Below are positions 6,660 to 16,900 of a stretch of DNA of 64,000 nucleotides, piece after piece (positions within the stretch are counted from its first letter, which is position 1; every line of letters starts with the position of its first letter). The notes under the pieces were generated by a model. That model worked only from the letters and a program-made list of their open reading frames with translations. It had not been told where the DNA came from and did not search any database. Source of the stretch: JALUZX01 sp964561605 (lineage in GTDB: Bacteria > Planctomycetota > UBA1135 > JALUZX01). The stretch lies in NCBI GenBank assembly GCA_964561605.1, contig CAZLQD010000046.1, positions 154,326 through 218,325 of the forward strand, in the 5' to 3' direction. Both the position numbers and the translations under genes were made by a program.

Positions 6660-8363
6660 TCACATCTCCTCCGGGCAGGCCACGCCGATGAGCCCGAGGC
6701 CGCGCTCGAGCTGCCTTCTCGCCGCCGAGACCAGAAGGAGCCTCGCCCTGGAGAGGGGCTTCTCCACGCCCAGGACGCGATGGTCGTGGAGGTAACTGTG
6801 GATGGAGCGTGCCAGGCGAACTGTGTAGGCCGTCACCTGGCTGGGTTCGTTCTCCCTGAGAGCCCTGCCCAGGGCGTCCCCCCAGGAACCCAGGGCGTGG
6901 ACCACCTCCCTGGCGTCCTCCAGGAGGGACAGGTCTTCCCCGGGGTCGGCCGGCTCCAGGCCCTCCTGGGCGGCGTTCCTCAGGATGCCCGAGAGGCGGG
7001 CGCCTGCATACTGGACATAGGGTCCGGTCTCCCCCTCGAAGTTGAGCATCTCCTCCAGGTCGAAACGAACGTCCTTGATGCGGCCGTTCTTCAGGTCGTT
7101 GAAGACCACTGCCCCCACGCCCACGAGCTCGGCCACCTTCTCCTTGTCGGGAAGGTCGGGGTTCTTCTCCCGGATGATCTCCCGGACCTTCTCCACCGCC
7201 CGGTCCAGGACCTCGTCCAGGAAGACCACCTTCCCGTGCCTGGTGGACATGCGTCCGTCCTTGAAGCGGATGAGACCGAAGGCCACGTGCTCGATCCGGT
7301 CCCACCACTCCAGGCCCATCTTCTTCAGGATTCCCTTGAGCTGGCGGAAGTGGAGCTTCTGCTCTCCCCCCACCACGTAGAGGCACTTGTGGAAGCGGTA
7401 CTTCTCCCACCGGTGGAAGACCGCCGCCAGGTCCCGGGTGAGATAGAGAGTGGTGCCGTCGCTCTTCCTGAGGAGGCACGGCGGCTCGTCCCCCTCGCCC
7501 AGTCTTACCACCAAGGCCCCCTCGGAGATCTCGGTGATCCCCGCCTCCACGACCCGCCGGATCGTCTCCTCCAGGTAGGGCTCGTAGAAGGACTCCCCCT
7601 GGACCACGTCGAAGGTGATCCCCAGGCGGTCGTAAGTCTTCTGGAACTCCCTGAGGCTGAGTTCGGTGATCTCCTTCCAGAGGGCTCGAACCTCCTGGTC
7701 CCCCTCTTCGAGCTTTCGAAAGATCTCCCTGGCCCGTTCGGCCAGGGCCGGGTCCTTCTCCTCCTCCTTGTGGTAGCGCACGTAGAGCTCCAGGGTGTGG
7801 CGGATCGGGTTCCTCCGGAGTTCCTCCCTGTCTCCCCAGCGCTCCAGGGCGGCCAGGACCTTGCCGAACTGGCTCCCCCAGTCCCCCAGGTGGTTGACCC
7901 CCACGGTCCTCCAGCCCGCGTGGGAGTAGATCCTGTAGAGGGCGGCACCGATCACGGTGGTCCGGATGAGGCCCACGCTGAAGGGCTTGGCGATGTTGGG
8001 AGAAGAGTAGTCGATCACCACGGTCTTTCCCTGGTCGGGGAACTTCCCGTAGGGGGAGCGCCCCTCCAGGACCCCGCCCAGGACCGACCGGGCCAGGGCG
8101 GAGAACCGGAACCGGACGTTCACGTAGGGCCCGGCCGCCTCGGCCTTCTCCACGACCTGGTCGGGTTCGATTCCCGCCGCAACCCGGGCGGCGATCTCGG
8201 CGGGATTCTTCCGGAGAGCCTTGGCCAGGGGGAAGCAGGCCATGGCGGCGTCGCCGAAGGCCAGGTCCCGGGGAGCCTCCACGGCCGGGATCTCCCCGGA
8301 GTGGCCCATCTCCACCAGGACGGCCCGGGCCTTCTCCTGAACGTGTCTTCTCAGTGCATCCAT
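6660..8363 (-). CDS. argS: Arginyl-tRNA synthetase with an altered HIGH motif
   Basis: 567 residues from the ATG at 8363 (MDALRRH), chosen over an upstream ATG whose extra 23 residues look untranslated and run into the ABC gene. Class I synthetase that charges tRNA-Arg. Domain order fits: N-terminal tRNA D-loop recognition domain (1-110), SSPNIAKPF entry to the catalytic fold, MSTRHG (372-377) as the KMSKS equivalent, and an all-helical anticodon domain ending in RQLERGLGLIG. The HIGH motif reads SVGL (129-132) instead of H-x-G-H. Ser at the first place occurs in some ArgRS groups, but Leu for the second His is unusual. The DNA reads cleanly through this segment. No second argS is in the window. 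Confidence 0.92.
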   Translation of the reverse strand: MDALRRHVQEKARAVLVEMGHSGEIPAVEAPRDLAFGDAAMACFPLAKALRKNPAEIAARVAAGIEPDQVVEKAEAAGPYVNVRFRFSALARSVLGGVLEGRSPYGKFPDQGKTVVIDYSSPNIAKPFSVGLIRTTVIGAALYRIYSHAGWRTVGVNHLGDWGSQFGKVLAALERWGDREELRRNPIRHTLELYVRYHKEEEKDPALAERAREIFRKLEEGDQEVRALWKEITELSLREFQKTYDRLGITFDVVQGESFYEPYLEETIRRVVEAGITEISEGALVVRLGEGDEPPCLLRKSDGTTLYLTRDLAAVFHRWEKYRFHKCLYVVGGEQKLHFRQLKGILKKMGLEWWDRIEHVAFGLIRFKDGRMSTRHGKVVFLDEVLDRAVEKVREIIREKNPDLPDKEKVAELVGVGAVVFNDLKNGRIKDVRFDLEEMLNFEGETGPYVQYAGARLSGILRNAAQEGLEPADPGEDLSLLEDAREVVHALGSWGDALGRALRENEPSQVTAYTVRLARSIHSYLHDHRVLGVEKPLSRARLLLVSAARRQLERGLGLIGVACPEEM

Positions 8364-8407
8364 CTCGGTCTTCTTTCCTCGCGTCCTTCCTCGCCGGGAG
8401 AGGCCCC

Positions 8408-10324
8408 TCAGGGGGATCCTGTCTCCTCCCATTCTTTGTAGAGCTCTTCCAGTTCCGCCCCGATCTCCTCGAGGCGGGCCTTCACCCGCCGGGTCTCCCC
8501 GGGGTCCAGGTAGACCCGGGGCTCGCCCAGGGAGGCCTCGAGCTCCTCCTTCTCCTCCTCCAAGGCGAAGATCTTCTCTTCCAGGCGCTCCAGCTTGAAG
8601 AGGTTGACCTTCTTCCCCTGCCGGGCCCCATCTTTCCGTGAGGGAGAGGATCCTCCCCGGTCCTTCCTCCCCTCCTCTTTCTTTTCCCGGAAGGAAGGGG
8701 ATTCTTCCTTTTCCCGGACCTCCTTCTTCAAGGCCTGGGCTTCCTTCCAGCCGCCGGGGAAGGCCAGAAGGCGGGGGGGCTCCAGGAACCAGGTCTGGGT
8801 GGCCACCCGGTCCAGGAAATACCGGTCGTGGGAGACGAAGACCAAGGTCCCGCCGAAACCCAGGAGGGCCTCTTCCAGGGCCTCCCTGGCCTGGATGTCC
8901 AGGTGGTTCGTCGGTTCGTCCAGGAAGAGGAGGCCCGCCGGGTTCCAGGTGAGGGCCGCCAGGAGGAGGCGGCGGGCCTCACCGCCGGACAGGTTCTCCA
9001 CGGACTTCTCCACCTGGTCCTTGGTGAAAAGAAAGAGGGCCAGGTGGGCCCTGAGGGCCTCGTCGTCCGGCCCGGGACCGGCGGCGTCCCGGAGGGTCTC
9101 CAGGACGGTCCGTCCCGGCACCAGCCCCTGGAGTTCCTGGTCGAACCAGCCCACCCTGGCCTGGGGATGGCGCTCCAGGCTCCCGGCGAAGGGAGGCCGC
9201 CTTCCGGCCAGGACCTGGAGGAGAGTGGTCTTTCCCGAGCCGTTCGGGCCGACGATTCCCACCCTCTCTCCCGCCAGGACCCGCAGGTCCACCCCTTCCA
9301 GGAGGACCCTCCCTTCCCCCACGGCCACGGCCATCTCTTCGGCCCTGAGGACCTCCAGGCCCCGGCGGGGGGCCTCGCCGGTCCGGAGTCTCACCTTGGG
9401 ACCCCGCCTCTCTCCCTGGGGTTTCTCCAGGGGCTCCATACGGCGGACCCGCTTCAGCCGGCTCTTGGCCTCCCTGCTTCTCTGGCCGTAGTGGTAACGC
9501 CTGTAGAAGTCCTCCTGCTTCTCCTTGAACTCCTGCTGTTTCTTCCACTCTTTGAGGCGGAAGATCTCCTCCCGTTCCCTGGCCCGGACGTATTCGGAGT
9601 AGTTTCCCTTCCACCGCTTGAGCCTCCCCCGGTCCACCTCCACGATGGAACGGGCCACGTTGTCCAGGAAGGCCCGGTCGTGGGAGACTACGAGGAACGT
9701 GTAGTCTCCTGAGTGGAGCAGACCTTCCAGGAACTGGATCCCTTCCAGGTCCAAGTGGTTCGTCGGCTCGTCCAGGAGAAGCAGGTCCGCCCCGGCCAGG
9801 AGGACCGAGGCGAGCTGGACCCGGGCTTTCTCACCCCCCGAGAGGACTTCCACCTCTTTGTCCAGCTCCTCCGGGGGAAACCCCAGCCCTCCGAGGATCT
9901 GCTCCAACCTGTGGGGAAGGGAGTGTCCTCCCAGAGCCTCGAAGCGCTCCTGGACCCGGGCGAGCTCGCTCTGCAAGGCCTTGCTCCGGGGGTCGCGGGC
10001 CAGCTCCTCGTGGATCTCCTCGAGCCTCCTCTCCAGGTCCGCCAGGCCCTGGGCGCCCGAGAGGGCGGCCCTGCGGATGGTGATCCCCCGCTCGAAAGAG
10101 GGAACCTGCTGGAGGAAGGCGATCCGCAAGTTCTTCGAGGCCCTCCGGGAGCCCCCGTCGGGCCGATCCCAGCCGGCGACGAGCCGCAGGAGTGTGGTCT
10201 TGCCCGAACCGTTCGGGCCGACTACGCCGATCCGGTCTCCCCGCTCCACCTGGAGGTCCGCCCCTTCCAGGACGGTCTGGTCTCCGAAACGGCGGGCCGC
10301 CTTTTCCAGGAGGACCAGGGTCAC
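8408..10324 (-). CDS. ABC-F family ATPase, Uup-like
   Basis: 638 residues from the GTG at 10324, which overlaps the stop of the HD gene in a GTGA junction. Two ABC domains without membrane segments are joined by a charged helical linker (AREREEIFRLKEWKKQQ). Each has a Walker A (GVVGPNGSGKTT, GIVGPNGSGKTT), a signature (LSGGEKARVQLAS, LSGGEARRLLLAA) and a Walker B (LLLLDEPTNHLD, LLFLDEPTNHLD). The C-terminus has a Lys/Glu-rich stretch followed by a coiled coil (LERLEEKIFALEEEKEELE), the pattern of Uup. ABC-F proteins act on the ribosome, and Uup also affects DNA processes; the exact role is not readable here. Confidence 0.9.
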   Translation of the reverse strand: MTLVLLEKAARRFGDQTVLEGADLQVERGDRIGVVGPNGSGKTTLLRLVAGWDRPDGGSRRASKNLRIAFLQQVPSFERGITIRRAALSGAQGLADLERRLEEIHEELARDPRSKALQSELARVQERFEALGGHSLPHRLEQILGGLGFPPEELDKEVEVLSGGEKARVQLASVLLAGADLLLLDEPTNHLDLEGIQFLEGLLHSGDYTFLVVSHDRAFLDNVARSIVEVDRGRLKRWKGNYSEYVRAREREEIFRLKEWKKQQEFKEKQEDFYRRYHYGQRSREAKSRLKRVRRMEPLEKPQGERRGPKVRLRTGEAPRRGLEVLRAEEMAVAVGEGRVLLEGVDLRVLAGERVGIVGPNGSGKTTLLQVLAGRRPPFAGSLERHPQARVGWFDQELQGLVPGRTVLETLRDAAGPGPDDEALRAHLALFLFTKDQVEKSVENLSGGEARRLLLAALTWNPAGLLFLDEPTNHLDIQAREALEEALLGFGGTLVFVSHDRYFLDRVATQTWFLEPPRLLAFPGGWKEAQALKKEVREKEESPSFREKKEEGRKDRGGSSPSRKDGARQGKKVNLFKLERLEEKIFALEEEKEELEASLGEPRVYLDPGETRRVKARLEEIGAELEELYKEWEETGSP

Positions 10325-10905
10325 CGGGCCAACTCCCTGAGGATACGGGCTTCCACGTCCTCCCCGCAGACACGGGAGAGGCGGGCCGCCTGGGCCCTGG
10401 TGATCCTCTCGGAATCCTTCAGCCAGGCACTCCGGCCGTAACGCACGGCCAGGTCCCGGTACCGTTCCCCGATGGGAACGACCCGGTCGTGGGCCACCAC
10501 GGCGTCGGCCACGGAGACGGCGTTGTCCACCCAGGTGAGGGGCCTGGGCCGGTAGACCTGGAAGATCCGTTCCACCCATTCCCGGTCCAGGTCCGGGGCT
10601 GTGCGAAGGACCTGCTTGAGGCCCCTGCCTTTGAGCCAGTGACTCAGGGCCGCCCGTGCCACCTGGGGTTCCCCTCTCTCCTGGAGGATGAGCCAGCCTT
10701 CCCAGGGATGGCGGACCCCCTGGTCCACGGAGCGGCCGATGTCGTGGAGGAGGGCCGAGACCTCCAGGAGTTCCCGGTCCAGGACAGAGCCCAGGCATTC
10801 CCCCAGGACCCGGGCGGCCTCACGCACCTTCAGGCAATGGCGCACCCAGGCCTCCTCCAGGCTCCCCCGCTCGAAGAGGAGTTCCTCCGCCTCCTTGGGA
10901 CTCAA
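10321..10905 (-). CDS. HD-domain phosphohydrolase
   Basis: 194 residues from a TTG at 10905 that overlaps the Nudix stop (TTGA); a strong GGGGAGGA ribosome site five bases upstream decides this start. The HD core has an upstream His (VRHCLKVREAARVLG), the HD pair in SALLHDIGR, later His in RHPWEGW and LSHWLKG, and Asp in VSVADAVVAHDR. This is the metal-ligand spacing of small HD hydrolases acting on nucleotides. The substrate is not known. It is coupled between a Nudix hydrolase and an ABC-F ATPase, which fits a nucleotide-cleaning role, but that is inference. Confidence 0.82.
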   Translation of the reverse strand: MSPKEAEELLFERGSLEEAWVRHCLKVREAARVLGECLGSVLDRELLEVSALLHDIGRSVDQGVRHPWEGWLILQERGEPQVARAALSHWLKGRGLKQVLRTAPDLDREWVERIFQVYRPRPLTWVDNAVSVADAVVAHDRVVPIGERYRDLAVRYGRSAWLKDSERITRAQAARLSRVCGEDVEARILRELAR

Positions 10906-11393
10906 ACTTCCTCCCCTGTCAGGAACTTGTGGGCCGCCCGGAGGATTTTCCTCAGGTCCTTGTGCTGGAGGATGGCCAGGGCCGTATGGATCCCCGCCCA
11001 GACCAGGGCGTCGTGCTCGGAAGAGCGCCGCACCCGCCCTCCTTCCAGCCGGGCCAGGAAATAGGTGACCCGTTTCTTCCTGGGGCCCTCGCCTTCGTCC
11101 ACTTCGTAGACCGTCTCCTCCCGGAAGCCCGGAAGGAATTTCAACTCCGCCTCCCGGCCGAGCTCCTCTTCGAGCTCCCGCCCGGCTCCCTCCTCCAGGG
11201 TCTCCCCGGGCTCCAGGTGCCCCTTGGGGGGAGCCCAGGTCAGGTGGCGGGAGTTCCTGAGAAGAAGGTATTCCGGACCGTCTCCCTGGTCCCGGAAGAC
11301 CACCGCCCCGGCGGCCTGCACCTCCCGGGGCTCCCTGTCCGGCCTGTCTGCCCTGGCATCGTCCATCGTTTCCTCCATGTCCGAAGGGCACAC
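10902..11393 (-). CDS. Nudix hydrolase, Ap4A-hydrolase type
   Basis: 163 residues. The Nudix box is complete: G-HLEPG-E-TLEEGAG-RELEEELG. The approach LTWAPPKGHLEPGET resembles the bis(5'-nucleosyl)-tetraphosphatase (NUDT2-like) branch, which splits Ap4A into ATP and AMP. The true start may be a few residues later (MEETMDD). It is the first gene of a Nudix-HD-ABC-F set with overlapping stops and starts. The substrate is assigned from the branch resemblance only. Confidence 0.85.
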   Translation of the reverse strand: MCPSDMEETMDDARADRPDREPREVQAAGAVVFRDQGDGPEYLLLRNSRHLTWAPPKGHLEPGETLEEGAGRELEEELGREAELKFLPGFREETVYEVDEGEGPRKKRVTYFLARLEGGRVRRSSEHDALVWAGIHTALAILQHKDLRKILRAAHKFLTGEEV

Positions 11394-11476
11394 TCAAAGC
11401 CTTCCCCTCCTTCCCGTCAACCTGGTGACCCCCCAAAGGGAAAGGCCACGAAAGATGAGGAGGAGAATGATCGGCC

Positions 11477-12259
11477 GTGAAGATCCGAACCCTCGCCCTG
11501 GCACTGGTCCTTCCCTTCCTGGGAGGAGGAGCCCCTCCCCCGGGAGAGGATCCCCCTGGAGGCCCGGACCCGGCCCTTCTGGAAGAGGAGGTGACCCGCC
11601 TCCTGGAGGAAGGACAACGGGAAGAGGCGGCCCGCCTGGCCGGAGAGGCCCTGGAAGGGGACCCGGGCCTTCCGGCCCGCCTCCTGGGGAGTCTTCGACC
11701 CGGCGCAAAGGGGGCCTTCTTCCTCCTCGGGAGAGCCCTGGCCTTCCTGGAAGAAGAGGGCAAACCCACGAGGGACCTGGCCACGGCCCTCCTGGTGAGG
11801 GCCGCCCTCCGTCCGGGCCTGGCCCTGGAAATCGCCCGCCTCCTTTCGAAAGGCCCCTACCTGGAGCCCTCCCAGGGAGATCTGGTGGTCCGTCTCTGGA
11901 GGCTTCCCGGGGGGGATCCCCGCCGCGAGGCGGGACGCATCCTGGCGGAAGCTCTCCTCGAGGGATCCCTGAGGAGGAGCGATCCTGTCCTGGCCTTCCT
12001 CTTCCTGGAAGACCAGGATCCCCTGGTTCGGGCCATGGGCGCGGCCCGGTTGTGTTCCATCCGTGAAGGACTCTACGCTCCCCTGGCGCCCCTGGTTGCG
12101 GAGAAGGAGGAGGATCCCCGGGTCCTCCACGCCCTGGCCCTGGGCCTGGCCTTCTCTCCCCTCCCCCTGGGCAGGAAGGCCAGGATCTTCCAGCGGATGG
12201 CCCGCCGGAAGGGAGGACTTTCCTATCCCCTCTTCTGGTGTCTCATTCAGGGAAAATAG
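11477..12259 (+). CDS. Secreted HEAT-like helical-repeat protein, unknown role
   Basis: 260 residues from a GTG start with AGGAGG about 14 bases before it. The N-terminus MKIRTLALALVLPFLGGG is a short signal peptide. The rest is Leu/Glu/Arg-rich helical repeat; the segment around LFLEDQDPLVRAMGAARLCSI reads like a HEAT repeat. No catalytic motif is seen. It stands alone on the plus strand, divergent from the Nudix gene 83 bases away and 300 bases before the glycosylphosphotransferase. Codon use matches its neighbours. I do not recognise a named family. Confidence 0.7.
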   Translation: MKIRTLALALVLPFLGGGAPPPGEDPPGGPDPALLEEEVTRLLEEGQREEAARLAGEALEGDPGLPARLLGSLRPGAKGAFFLLGRALAFLEEEGKPTRDLATALLVRAALRPGLALEIARLLSKGPYLEPSQGDLVVRLWRLPGGDPRREAGRILAEALLEGSLRRSDPVLAFLFLEDQDPLVRAMGAARLCSIREGLYAPLAPLVAEKEEDPRVLHALALGLAFSPLPLGRKARIFQRMARRKGGLSYPLFWCLIQGK

Positions 12260-12560
12260 CTCCCCCCTTTTCAATTCGAGGCATTTTTTGTAACCTGGAA
12301 GTCGCCGTGGGATTTTTATGGGGGGGCGAGATGTTTTTTTCTTCGCCCTGGTTGCTTTTGCCTTTCCAGCAACCCATTTGTCCTGATCTTCAGGAAAAAG
12401 GCCCGTCCGCCCAAGATGAGGCTTCCCTTTCCCGGCCGGGATCCTTACTCCCCGGTGTGAGGAGAGAAAGCCCGCTCTTCAGGAGGACGAAACTCGGTCT
12501 TTTTCCCAGACATACGAAGTTTTCCTCTTTCCGTCCCAGAAGAGGGGGGAGGTTCCCAAG
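12260..12560 (+). other. Non-coding leader region, comparatively AT-rich
   Basis: About 300 bases without a convincing gene. It contains several T-runs (near 12285, 12314 and 12333) and is lower in GC than the flanks, so it probably holds the end of the preceding transcript and the promoter of the glycosylphosphotransferase. I see no stable terminator hairpin before the T-runs and no motif that I can name. Confidence 0.4.
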
Positions 12561-13952
12561 ATGCTTAGGGAACATCAAGAACTACTGAGTGCAGGCCTCC
12601 TGATCACCGACATGGCCGTCCTGGGCCTTGTCGCGGGGGGGGCCCTTTTGACCAGCCCGACCATGGGCCCTTCGCCCAGAGCCTGGCTCCTGGTCCTTCT
12701 CGCCGTATCCGCCTGGCCGATCCTGGCCTGGAAGTGGCAGGTCTACCACTCCCGCCGCTTGAAGGGTCTGCCCGAGGAACTCTTTCTTCTCTTCAAGGCA
12801 AACATCTCCACTTTCGGACTGGCCACCCTCGGGACGGTGATCCTCTCCCGGGGCACCCTGGACGGGACCAGGCTCCTCTCGGTCCTGCTGGGCGTTCCGG
12901 CGGCCCTCTTCCTGATCCGCCTTCCCTTCAGGCTCTTCCTGAAGAAGGCCCGGTCCCTGGGCAAGAACATCCGCTACGTGGTAATCGCGGGGAGAGGCAA
13001 GGAGACGAAGAGGATCCTCTCCTACCTGGACACGAATCCCCACTTCGGTCTCAAGCTCCTGGGGTGCTTCGGCTTCGCCGGCGAGAGGAAGATCCCCCTG
13101 GGGAAAGTCTCCTTCCTGGGCATGGTGAAGGATCTTCCCGCCTTCCTGGAGGAGAACGTCGTGGACGAGATCCTCCTCTCCCCCGCCAGGGAGGTCACCT
13201 TGGCCCAGGTGAACCAGGTGATCCGTTCGGTGGAGGAGTTCGGCGTCCCCATAAGACTCCTCCCGAAGACCTTCTCACCCAAGCACGCCAAGGCCTGCAT
13301 GTCCTGGTTCGGCGACATTCCCACCCTGGCGTGGTTCACGGGCCCCTCCGAATCCTTCTCCATCGTCTTCAAGAGGGCCTTGGACATGGTAGGTTCCGCC
13401 ATCCTCCTGGTCCTCTCCTCCCCAGTCTTCCTCCTGGCCGCCCTGGCGGTGAAGCTCACCTCCAAGGGCCCGGTCTTCTTCACCCAGGTCCGGTGCGGCC
13501 TCCACGGAAGGCCCTTCAAGGTTTTCAAGTTCCGCACCATGGTGACCGACGCGGAGCAGAAGAAGAAGCTCCTCCTCTCCCACAACGAGGTGGACGGGCC
13601 CGTCTTCAAGATGAAGAAGGATCCCCGGGTCACTCCCGTGGGCCGCTTCCTGAGGAAGTTCTCCATCGACGAACTTCCCCAGCTCTACAACGTCCTCAGG
13701 GGGGACATGAGCCTCGTCGGCCCCAGGCCCCCCCTTCCCGAAGAGGTGGCCCAATACGACAGGAAGCACCGGCGGCGCCTCTCCGTCCGCCCCGGGCTCA
13801 CCTGCATCTGGCAGGTGAAGGCCAGGAACCGGGCGAGCTTCAAGGAGTGGATGGAGATGGACCTGGAGTACATCGACAACTGGTCCCTCGGCCTGGACCT
13901 GAAGCTCATCCTTCTCACCGTCTCCGCCGTATTGAAAGGCACCGGGGCCTGA
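12561..13952 (+). CDS. Polyprenyl-phosphate glycosylphosphotransferase (exopolysaccharide initiating enzyme)
   Basis: 463 residues. The N-terminus has four to five membrane helices (about 10-125), then a nucleotide-binding-like domain (YVVIAGRGKETKRILSYL, about 135-260), a further helix near 280, and the catalytic domain of the WcaJ/WbaP family. That domain shows KRALDMVGSAILLV, FKVFKFRTMVTDAE, GRFLRKFSIDELPQLYNVLRGDMSLVGPRP and VRPGLTCIWQV. The enzyme moves a sugar-1-phosphate from a nucleotide sugar to undecaprenyl phosphate, the first step of capsule or exopolysaccharide repeat-unit synthesis. No other polysaccharide genes follow it, so it is orphaned here. Which sugar it uses cannot be told. 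Confidence 0.93.
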   Translation: MLREHQELLSAGLLITDMAVLGLVAGGALLTSPTMGPSPRAWLLVLLAVSAWPILAWKWQVYHSRRLKGLPEELFLLFKANISTFGLATLGTVILSRGTLDGTRLLSVLLGVPAALFLIRLPFRLFLKKARSLGKNIRYVVIAGRGKETKRILSYLDTNPHFGLKLLGCFGFAGERKIPLGKVSFLGMVKDLPAFLEENVVDEILLSPAREVTLAQVNQVIRSVEEFGVPIRLLPKTFSPKHAKACMSWFGDIPTLAWFTGPSESFSIVFKRALDMVGSAILLVLSSPVFLLAALAVKLTSKGPVFFTQVRCGLHGRPFKVFKFRTMVTDAEQKKKLLLSHNEVDGPVFKMKKDPRVTPVGRFLRKFSIDELPQLYNVLRGDMSLVGPRPPLPEEVAQYDRKHRRRLSVRPGLTCIWQVKARNRASFKEWMEMDLEYIDNWSLGLDLKLILLTVSAVLKGTGA

Positions 13953-13981
13953 TGCCCTCCCGGGCCTGAGACCCCGCCCTT

Positions 13982-16900
13982 TCAGGAACCCACTACCACC
14001 TGGAGAGGCGCCGTTCGGGCCTCCAGCTCATCCTGGAAGGTGACCCAGACGCGGACCGGGGGAAGGTGGCACAGGCCCACCACGTGGGGCAGGAAGTAGA
14101 GAGGGATCTTCCGGGTGAAGACCGGGGGGAAATGGGTGAACCAGATCAAGGCCGAATCCTTCCCCAGGTAGACCCGGGCGGCCCGCCCCTGTTCCACGGC
14201 CCGCAGGAGACCTCCGGGCAGGAGGGTCATGGCTCCGGTGTAGGGGATCCGCACGACGACCCTTGCGAGAGAGCGGGAGTATTCGTTCCCCACGGAGAGG
14301 AGGCACTTCAATGGGGTCTCCAAGGAGGCCGAGGCCTTGGCCTGGAGGGCCAGGTCCAGGATCAAGGGGCCCTTCTTGAAGGCCCGTCCCGGGTCCAGGA
14401 GTTTCCGTCCCAGTAGAATCACCGCCCCCAAGGGAGCCCTCCCCTTGGTCTCTACCCGGATCTTCCCGTCCTTCCCGGCCTTCAAGGGGGGAAAGTCGAT
14501 CTCCAGGAAGGGCCCCCCTTTCCTCTGTGCCAGGCCCTCTCCTCCCACCCTCAGGGTCACCTCCAATTCTCCAGCTGGTTCGAGAGCCTCCTTGGGAGCC
14601 AACAGGGCCTCGTAGCAGGCGCCAGTGGTCCACTCGTCGCCGAAACCCAGATCCGGTCTCACCCGGTCCAGGATATAGGCCCGCAGGAGGGCGGCTTTTT
14701 CCGGAGCGATTCCGGCCCGGGCGAGGGCCGCCGCCAGGCGGGCCGAGGCGATCAGGTCGGCCCTGGCCCCCTCCGCACCGGTCCAGTCGGTGAAGCCCGC
14801 CCGAACTCCCGAATTGCGGTCCCCCACGAGGAGGGCGCATTTCCTGAGGGTCTCAAGCCCCAAAGGATTCCTGGGGTCCCTGGCCAGGAGGGCCCGGGCG
14901 GCCTCGATCCGGACGAAAGGAGGAGGGTTCCCCTTCAGGTCCAGGAGGATCACGTCCTCCGTCCTCTTGAGGTAGTAGACCTCCGACTTCACCGCCGCCA
15001 GGGCCCGCTCCACCTGGGAGGTGATGAAGAGCCCCCCCCCTCCGGTCTCCTTCCAGACCTCGTCCGCCAGGAACCCCGGGTCGGGGAGGACACGCCCGTC
15101 GTCCTTGACCTTGGACCAGAGCCACTTGCGGACCCGGCGCAGGAGGCGTCCGCCTCCAAGGGGAAGGTATTCCTTCGCTCTTCCCAGGAAGGCCAAGGCC
15201 TCTGCGGTGGGAGAGATCTCGTCCACGGCGCCGGGGAAATCGGCGTATCCCCCCACGATGTTCCGGTATCCCGCGATCTCCCGCCAGGCGTCCATGAGGT
15301 GCCCCAGGGCCTTCACGGCGGCATTCTTCTTGCGCTCCCCAGGAAGATCGGAACTCCGGCGCAGGACCTCGAGGACCGCCAGGGCCGTCCTGGCCCGGCC
15401 CAGGACCTGGTCCAGGCTTCCCGAGGAGAGGGGGTCCCCCTTGGTTCGGTCCAGGTGGGCCAGGGCCATGTCCAGGGGGTGGGCGAAAGCGAGGACTTTC
15501 CAGCCCCTTCTTTCGAATCCCCCGGGGCCGAAGTCCGGGGCCTTCTCCAGGACCCCGCCGAGGGGGGCGCTCCAGGAGACGATCCCCGCCTCCTTCAGGG
15601 GAGGATGGAAGGGAAGACCGCTTTCGGAGAGGACCTTCCCGCCCCGGTCCAGGATCCTGAGCTTCCTCTTGGCCGCAACATCTGCGTAGGTCAGGGAGAC
15701 CATCAGGCGGTTCCACTTACCTTTGCCGCGGAACTGGACCAGCCTTCCTGCCGGTCCCGCACCTCCTGTCAGGAAGGGCCGCAGGCTCTCCGGCCCGCCA
15801 CGGGAAAGGCGGACCCAGAGGGGGATCTTCCACTCGTCGCCGGGCCAGATGGTTCCTGAAAGAGACCAGTGGAGTTCCAGGGGAGGATTCCAGGTGAACT
15901 CATTCCAGGAGAACAGGATCCCTCCCTTGCCGGGAACCTGCCCGGCGAAACAAAGGGTCTGGGGCCCGGGAAGAGCGGGATGGAAGGGCCCCAGGCCGAC
16001 CGGCTTCCCCGGCTTGGGGGAAACCAGGTTCCATACCCAGGGATCAGGTTTGAAGGGAAAGACCTCCAGCAGATCCTCCCCCTCCGAGGGCTCCCCTGCC
16101 TGGGAGGAAGGCTCTCCCCGGGGATTCCCGGGAGGCGGCTCCTGGGCACGGGAAGCCCCCAAGGCAAGACCGAAAGAAAGGAGGACGAGCGCTCCCGTCC
16201 GGGCCTGCCGGCGTAAGAAGGCCTTCTTCTCCCGCGAGAAGACGAAGAGACTCAGGGCCGTTCCCAAGGCCCCGACCAGGACTCCCACCAGGAGCACGAG
16301 CCAGCCCAGCTTCTCCTCGAACCTGGCCTCCACCAGGCGGCCCGGACCGTTTCCGTCGTTCCAGGAATCCCTGAGGAAGGGAGCCAGGTCCTCCCTGGTC
16401 TCCGGAAGAGGAAAGCCGTCTCTCCAGGCCCTGGCCAGCCGGTGGAGATCGGGGTCGGAGAACCCGAAGGTGCCCGGGACGATGGAGAGGACCACCCTTT
16501 CCGGTCCGGGAATATCGTAAGGGTTGAACGTTCCCGGCCGCCCCGCGCAAAGGAGGCCGTCGCCCCCGGGGAACCCGGAACCCACCCTGATCCCCTTTCC
16601 CGCCGATTCCCAGGAGGCCCTTACCGCCGCCGATCCTCCGCCGAGGGCCAGGCAGGCCGTCTGGTGCATGGCCGGCGGGTTCCCTTCCCAGCGCCATACC
16701 CGAACGTTGAAGAGGCCCTTGGGCAACTCGAGGAAGGGCACGGTCAATTCCCCTTTTCCCTCCTTCACCTGGAGAGGATGGACCTCTTTCACCATGCCCT
16801 CCAGGAGGAGGTCCACCCAAAGACGGTCCTCCTTCCTCTTGTCGTAAACGGTGACCTTCAGGTCCTCTCCCTCGCGGAGCACGCTCTTTTCCAGGACGAG

